From contig CM060732.1 in assembly GCA_030704615.1 (NCBI GenBank), positions 23,934,001-23,994,000 on the forward strand: a stretch of DNA of 60,000 bases, given 5' to 3'. Of this stretch, positions 55,229 through 60,000 are shown one piece after another (within the stretch, counting starts at the first letter, position 1; the number at the start of each line of letters is the position of its first letter). The notes under the pieces are model-generated. The model made no database searches. It saw only the letters and a program-made list of their open reading frames with translations, and was not told where the DNA came from. This stretch comes from Takakia lepidozioides. Taxonomy: Eukaryota; Streptophyta; Takakiopsida; Takakiales; Takakiaceae. A program made the position numbers and the translations under genes.

Positions 55229-58200
55229 TTTAATCAAAAAATCTTTTGATCATGCTCAAGTGGACGTCACTTTCAGTCCCCCTGGTATTCATGTCAAAGG
55301 GCACAAGTAGTTATTTTAAGTTGAACCCCTTGCTTCTCTCCTTGCAGGAGGCAGTCAGAAAATTGGCTGGTACCTGGAAAGAGAACTGAAATGACTTCTC
55401 CTCCCCCACCTTGCGTTTCTTTATAAGCTCAGTGCCACTAGGCTGGAAGCTCAAAGGCTGTCCCCGGAAGCAGCCATTGAAAGGACTAGAAAGGAGAAAG
55501 CACTGATAAAATGCCTTTCTCAATGTCAAAGGATGATTGAGAGGATGATTGAGAGAGACATGGTAGGTCCCCACACCTTGGAGTCCTACTCTACTGCCAA
55601 GCACAATCTGGCGGTTCTTCTTAGTCACAAGGAGGAGGCCTTGAGAAGGAAAGTTGGTGTTAATTGGTCCTTAAAGGGAGAGAAAATGTCCAGCTATTTT
55701 TCCCTTAAAACCAGGCAGAGGCGTGCCTCCACTTCCATTGCAGCCCTAAAAAACTTTGTTGGTGCTCTTGTGACCTCTCGAAAAGAGATGGCTTCCATTG
55801 CATCTGATTACTTTACGGGATTATTCAAATGCAATCCTATCATTCATCCGATATTGAAGCTAGGCACAAAGTCTTATCTTTCATCCCCTCGATTCTTTCT
55901 GTTGAAGAGCGGGAAGAGCTCTCCAACCCTCTTACTGCTGAAGAACTCTTGGAGGCCATAGAAAGGCTCAGCCCCCAGAAATCCCCGGGCTTAGACGGCA
56001 TACCTGTAGAATTTTTTAAGATCCTTTGGCAGGAGGTTGGGGGTGACTTCTTGGCCATGGCTAATGACGTCACTCTCAAAGGGATTTTGCCCTCTCGAAT
56101 CTCTCAAGGCCTCATTACTCAGGCATTACTCTCATCTATAAGAAGGGGGACATGGATCTGATAACTAATTACAGACCCATCACTTTGCTTTCTGCTGTCT
56201 ATAAGATCATAGCTAAAGCCCTAGCTATCAGGCTTCAGCCCTTGCTCTATAGAATTATTCGTCCCGAGCAAACGGGATTCCTCAAAACAGATCGATTTTG
56301 GATAATATCATGCTAGCCAATGATGCTCTTCACCATGCGTTCATCAATAACCAGCCCTTGGCTATGCTAATGCTTGATTTCGAGAAAGCTTTCGATAACA
56401 TAGACTGGCCCTTTCTATTTGGTATTCTAGAAAAAGTGGGCGTCACTGGTTCTTTTTTGGCTTGGGTCAAAATCCTCCTATAGTCTGCCTATAGTAGGGT
56501 GATGGTTAACGGTGTCATGTCCCCTGCTTTCCCTCTTCAATATCGCTCCGTGAGGCAAGGTTGCCCGCTGGCTCCATTCGTATTTATCATTGCTGCAGAC
56601 GGGCTGGTTCACCTCTTGGACTCTGATTGCCAGTACTGGGGGCTTGTAATTCCTAGATCCATGCCCCTCTCCTTCTCAGTTAAAGCATCGCTTTACGCTG
56701 ATGATACAGTGCTCTTCATAGATAATAGCCTGTCATCTAACGTTTGAAAAGCCCTGGGCTTCCTCTCTACCTTTTGCAAAGCCTCCGGGCTTTCTGTGAA
56801 TTGGAGCAAGTCCGTAGGAATGCTATCCAAATTCAAGAATCCAGAGTTGGTGTCTCATTGTGAAGCATGGGGGGAAGATTTAGGGCTGGTCTGGCTCGGA
56901 GACGGTCAGTCTCACGTCTTGTTGGGACAGCTCGTTGGCCATGACCTCACTGATCTACAAACGATGTGCCCCGGTCTTAACCAAGATGAGGAGAAAGTTC
57001 GCTTATTGGAGTTTGGTCCACCTCTCTATTGTTGGGAAAGCACTGATTGTCAATCAGGTGCTCTTAGCTACGAAATGGTTTACCACCTCTGTATGGTCCC
57101 CAAGCACTCTTATCATTTCCCAGATCAAATCCATGGCACGTAATTTCCTCTGGGGTGCCTCCCCCTCCACTCCTAATCGTCGTGCTCTTATCTAATGGGC
57201 TCAGGTCACTCAAAAGAAAAAGCTGGGGGGTTTGGGAATCATAGAACCCCAAACCCAGGTCTGTGCCCTTTTAGCAAAATGGATCCCCAAGATCTTTGTG
57301 CATCTCTCTTCTCCATGGAGCCTTCTTGTCAGGCAGCACGTCTTGGACTCATCCCCCTCCCCGAAGCATTCTTGGCCGGCTTCTTTGAAATGGGTGGTGC
57401 AAGGGGGCTCGTCCATCTCTAATCCTGTAGGCTCCAGGGCCTGGCAATCTGTGTGGGCAGCATGGCTTTGGGTTAGGCTGCATTTATCGCAACGTTTGCC
57501 AATATCCTCCGACAACGCCTTGAGGCAGCCTCTCTTTATTAATTACAACGTTGACTCCGAGCTGCTCATGAAACGCTCCAAGAGATGGAGCAATTGGGAG
57601 AGGGCAGGCATCTCGCACCTAGAGCATGTATGGGAAAATGGTAGACCCTACCCAAAGAGGTGGCCACCTACAATCTTTCCTCCCAAGCAGCTAACGCAGC
57701 CTGGGACTCGATTATCGGTGAAGTTCCCGACTCATGGATTTGTCTTACTTCTCTCCCATCAAACCATTCACCTCTCCCAGCCTGGCGTGGTTTCTTTGAT
57801 GGGCAGTGCTCTTATGCTTTTCTGGCTTTACATAGACAATCTGATTCTTTAGTTGGCTGGAAGGTCAAAGCAGACTCACTAGGCTCTCTGTACTCTCCCT
57901 GCATGATGGAACTCCCCGAGACAGAGCTGTTTGCCATTAGAGTGTTTTGCTTGAGTTCTGGTCAGATCGACCCTCTTCTCCCGGTGAATATCGCTCATTA
58001 CACGGGCTCCTTTCGTTGGTTCCTAAAAGCCCCGATACGTTTGCTGCAGTTTGATCCGGGCGAGTGGTCCTGGATGTCTAAAAAGCATGACCATTTCTTT
58101 GCCTACACAGTCAAGCTCGGATACACCTTGCTTCACCCCCAGAGCTCTGCAGATTACAAATGCAATCACAAGTGGAGGCATCTGGTGGACAAGCCTGCTT

Positions 58201-59162
58201 CTTGGAAAGTAATATGGAAAGACATATGGCGTAAAGATCGGGTTGCAAGGATTAGTGCGTTTCTTTGGAGATTGATCAACAGAGCCCTCCCTCTCACCCA
58301 CCTCTCCTCTGACTCGCTTTCTTTTTGTCAATTCTGTTCGATGCTTACCAAAGAGACAATAGAGCATTTGTTTGTCTCTTGCCCTATTGTTGCTCTCATT
58401 TGGGATAGAGTGGCTTTGTTTTATGCTCCCTGGAGGATCAGCTCCCCTCGTCACCCCTCTCTAATTCTCCTCAACTATGAAAACAATGCCCTCTGGTCCG
58501 ATTGCCCTGTATGGGCTGCCTTACATGCGCATGTGCTTTGGCACATTTGGAAAGCCAGGTGCTCCTCTCTTTATGTGATGTTAAGCCTGTTGCTAGGGCA
58601 ATTCTGTTTAGAGCTCACTTAGACTTACAGTCTGAAGCTCGGAAAGCTTGGGGGGTTCTATGTGCAGCTTTTTGCAGATGGATAGAGGACAGGCGACAAC
58701 AACAACTTGCTCACTTCGACTCAACTTGGGGAAAAGCAGGCGTCTTCTGCACCAGACCAGCAGAACTTCGAGTTGTGTGGAACAACGCCCTCCCTGCATG
58801 CTACGAGCTCTCTTAGTGGAAAGCAATCTGCTTTGGATGGCGAGGAGCCGGAGGTGAATTGGCGCCATAAGCGCAGCTTTAGAAGGGCTAGAGCAAAGAT
58901 CCATCTTTCTTTTGAGCATAGCCCTGAGCCTAGTCTAAAAGTGTGATTGACCCTCCTAGGGCTTCGCACCTACAGCGCCGTCTCGGAGCTCCGTCTCCGC
59001 CGCCATCCCTAATTCCCTTTACTTTATTAACTAATGAAATCTTCCATGAATTAATTAAGGTAATAACTACCTAATAACGTAATAACAATAAAATGGTTAT
59101 TTTTCCCTTCATCTATTAATTAATTTGATTTTAAAAAATAATAAACAAGGGACAGAGGCCCT
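55217..59162 (+). mobile_element. L1-like LINE, 5' truncated
   Basis: The content starts at the last part of an endonuclease domain (FDHAQVDVTF near 55245) and ends after the zinc-finger tail. An imperfect direct repeat, GACAGAGGC-CT, at about 55217-55228 and 59151-59162 (11 of 12) could be the target duplication. The DNA before the right copy is A-rich (TTTTAAAAAATAATAAACAAG). The borders are tentative. Confidence 0.5.
55330..58815 (+). pseudogene. L1-type reverse transcriptase with zf-RVT tail (decayed ORF2)
   Basis: RT motifs in order are KSPGLDGIPVEFFK near 55980, YRPITLLSAVYKIIAKALA near 56170, EQTGF near 56270, LMLDFEKAFDNIDW near 56370, SVRQGCPLAPFVF near 56550 and the catalytic YADDTVLFI near 56695. 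Towards the 3' end the plant zf-RVT region appears (WKVIWKDIW, FLWRLINRALPL, CQFC ... ETIEHLFVSC at about 58200-58380). Several frameshifts (near 55850, 56140, 56295, 56850-57190 and 57660) and stops (TAG at 56481, TGA at 56745) break it. Such proteins copy LINE RNA by target-primed reverse transcription; this copy cannot. Confidence 0.85.
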
Positions 59163-60000
59163 AAGAACTTTACTGATAATTTAAAAGAGGACAAGCAAGG
59201 AAAAAAAAACCTTGCGGGGGAATCCATAAAGACCAACAGAAGAGACACCACTCAGTAACCAGAGTTCAGGGGAAGGTCCTGCAGGAAACTAAGTGATACC
59301 AGAGTCGTCCGCCTGTCAACCTGCTGCCACTGGACGCCTTCCTTCCATCCAGTGCTGTGCAATCACCCTCCCAGATCTGCTAAGTGACGTGCTGTTGTGC
59401 ACCTTGTCTTCTCAGCGGCCCGCTATTTTGGCTGGCTTCCGGTACCCCGCCGTTTTCTCGCTGCATTGAAGGCGTCCTATCATTCCTTCCTTCTAGCCTA
59501 GCAGATTGGCATTGGCCCATGGGGAAAAGATCCATATCTTGGAAGTAAGCTGAGAATCAGTTGTTGTCTATTGTCGGCCATTTCATCATTTAATGTGTTG
59601 CTCTTCATGCTCGAGGCAGGGACGCTGTCAGCATGGTTTGTTCCCCCCTTTTTTCCACTCCCTACACTCGAGCACGCTCTTCCATTTTCCCAGTACGGTG
59701 CAACATTCCTTCTAAGCATCCGAGACTCTATTCCATCTGTCTCTTGTGCTCTCGTCGCATTGTTCCTCCTTGCTTGAGCCGTCTCTCTCTCCCCTCGGAG
59801 TGCCCCTGATTTCAATGTTTTGATCTTCTAGCTCAGCCCCCACTGGTCAAACAACAATGCTCTTATTCTCTCTAGAGTCCCCTAGCTTTCCGATCGGCGT
59901 CTGTGCCTCTACCTCCCATCCATCCTCCCTTCTCCCCTCTATTTCCCCTGTGTTCGGTTCCCTATCATCTGTCAGATCTGTGGCTGTTCCCCCCACCTCT
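58970..60000. other. unassigned DNA at right edge
   Basis: After the LINE the sequence becomes CT-rich with no conserved frame. It could be the upstream region or a leader of a gene beyond the window. Confidence 0.3.

Overview
This 60 kb window looks like nuclear DNA from a streptophyte, and I lean towards a charophycean alga with a large, repeat-rich genome (Chara-like). That guess is inference. The sequence shows spliced genes with GT-AG introns, an intact single-exon MAX2-type F-box/leucine-rich protein, a Derlin with plant-like exon structure, and plant-type transposons (MULE, CACTA, PIF/Harbinger, L1-like LINEs, tRNA-derived SINEs). There is also a Ty3/gypsy element carrying a cytosine DNA methyltransferase, an arrangement reported before, to my knowledge, from the charophyte Klebsormidium and from dinoflagellates. 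I see no rRNA, no functional tRNA gene and no prokaryotic features.

Layout. 1-6.2 kb: a TGGTAT-rich repeat island with a full SINE (10-bp target duplication), a short tandem array, and a 5'-truncated LINE with a 13-bp target duplication. 7-10.9 kb: a spliced TNP1/En-Spm-like gene, then AGTGGT-rich DNA and a 328-bp element with CACTA ends. 10.9-19.7 kb, minus strand: the gypsy element, read as LTR - gag - protease - DNA methyltransferase - reverse transcriptase - RNase H, with integrase and the 3' LTR missing. 21.07-33.19 kb: a 12.1-kb Mutator-like element with 29-bp inverted ends, a 9-bp target duplication (8/9) and three genes: a zinc-finger/QQT-repeat protein, a DDE transposase with SWIM finger, and a small basic protein on the opposite strand. 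33.2-38 kb: SINEs and short-word islands. 39.8-43.2 kb: a six-exon Derlin gene. 44.2-44.5 kb: a small two-exon gene. 45.8-50.0 kb: a GGGCAT island and a decayed Harbinger element. 51.4-53.8 kb, minus strand: MAX2. 55.2-59.1 kb: a decayed L1-like LINE.

How it works together. Only three loci look like intact host genes: Derlin (ER-associated degradation), MAX2 (an SCF-type F-box protein; in land plants it serves karrikin/KL and strigolactone signalling) and the small 44.2-kb gene. Everything else is mobile DNA in various states of decay. Many inactivating changes in the coding elements are in-frame TAG codons where CAG (Gln) is expected. That is what C-to-T decay of methylated CHG sites would give, and it stands out in a window that also holds a transposon-borne methyltransferase.

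The least-explained pattern is that several unrelated repeat islands are each filled with their own short word, usually on both strands: TGGTAT, CACTAGTC, AGTGGTA, CAGTCYGCTGG, GGGTATA, ACCCGG and GGGCAT. Inside the Mutator-like element the word fills introns, flanks and protein-coding exons alike. All coordinates and counts were read by eye; splice sites are inferred from GT/AG context and protein continuity.
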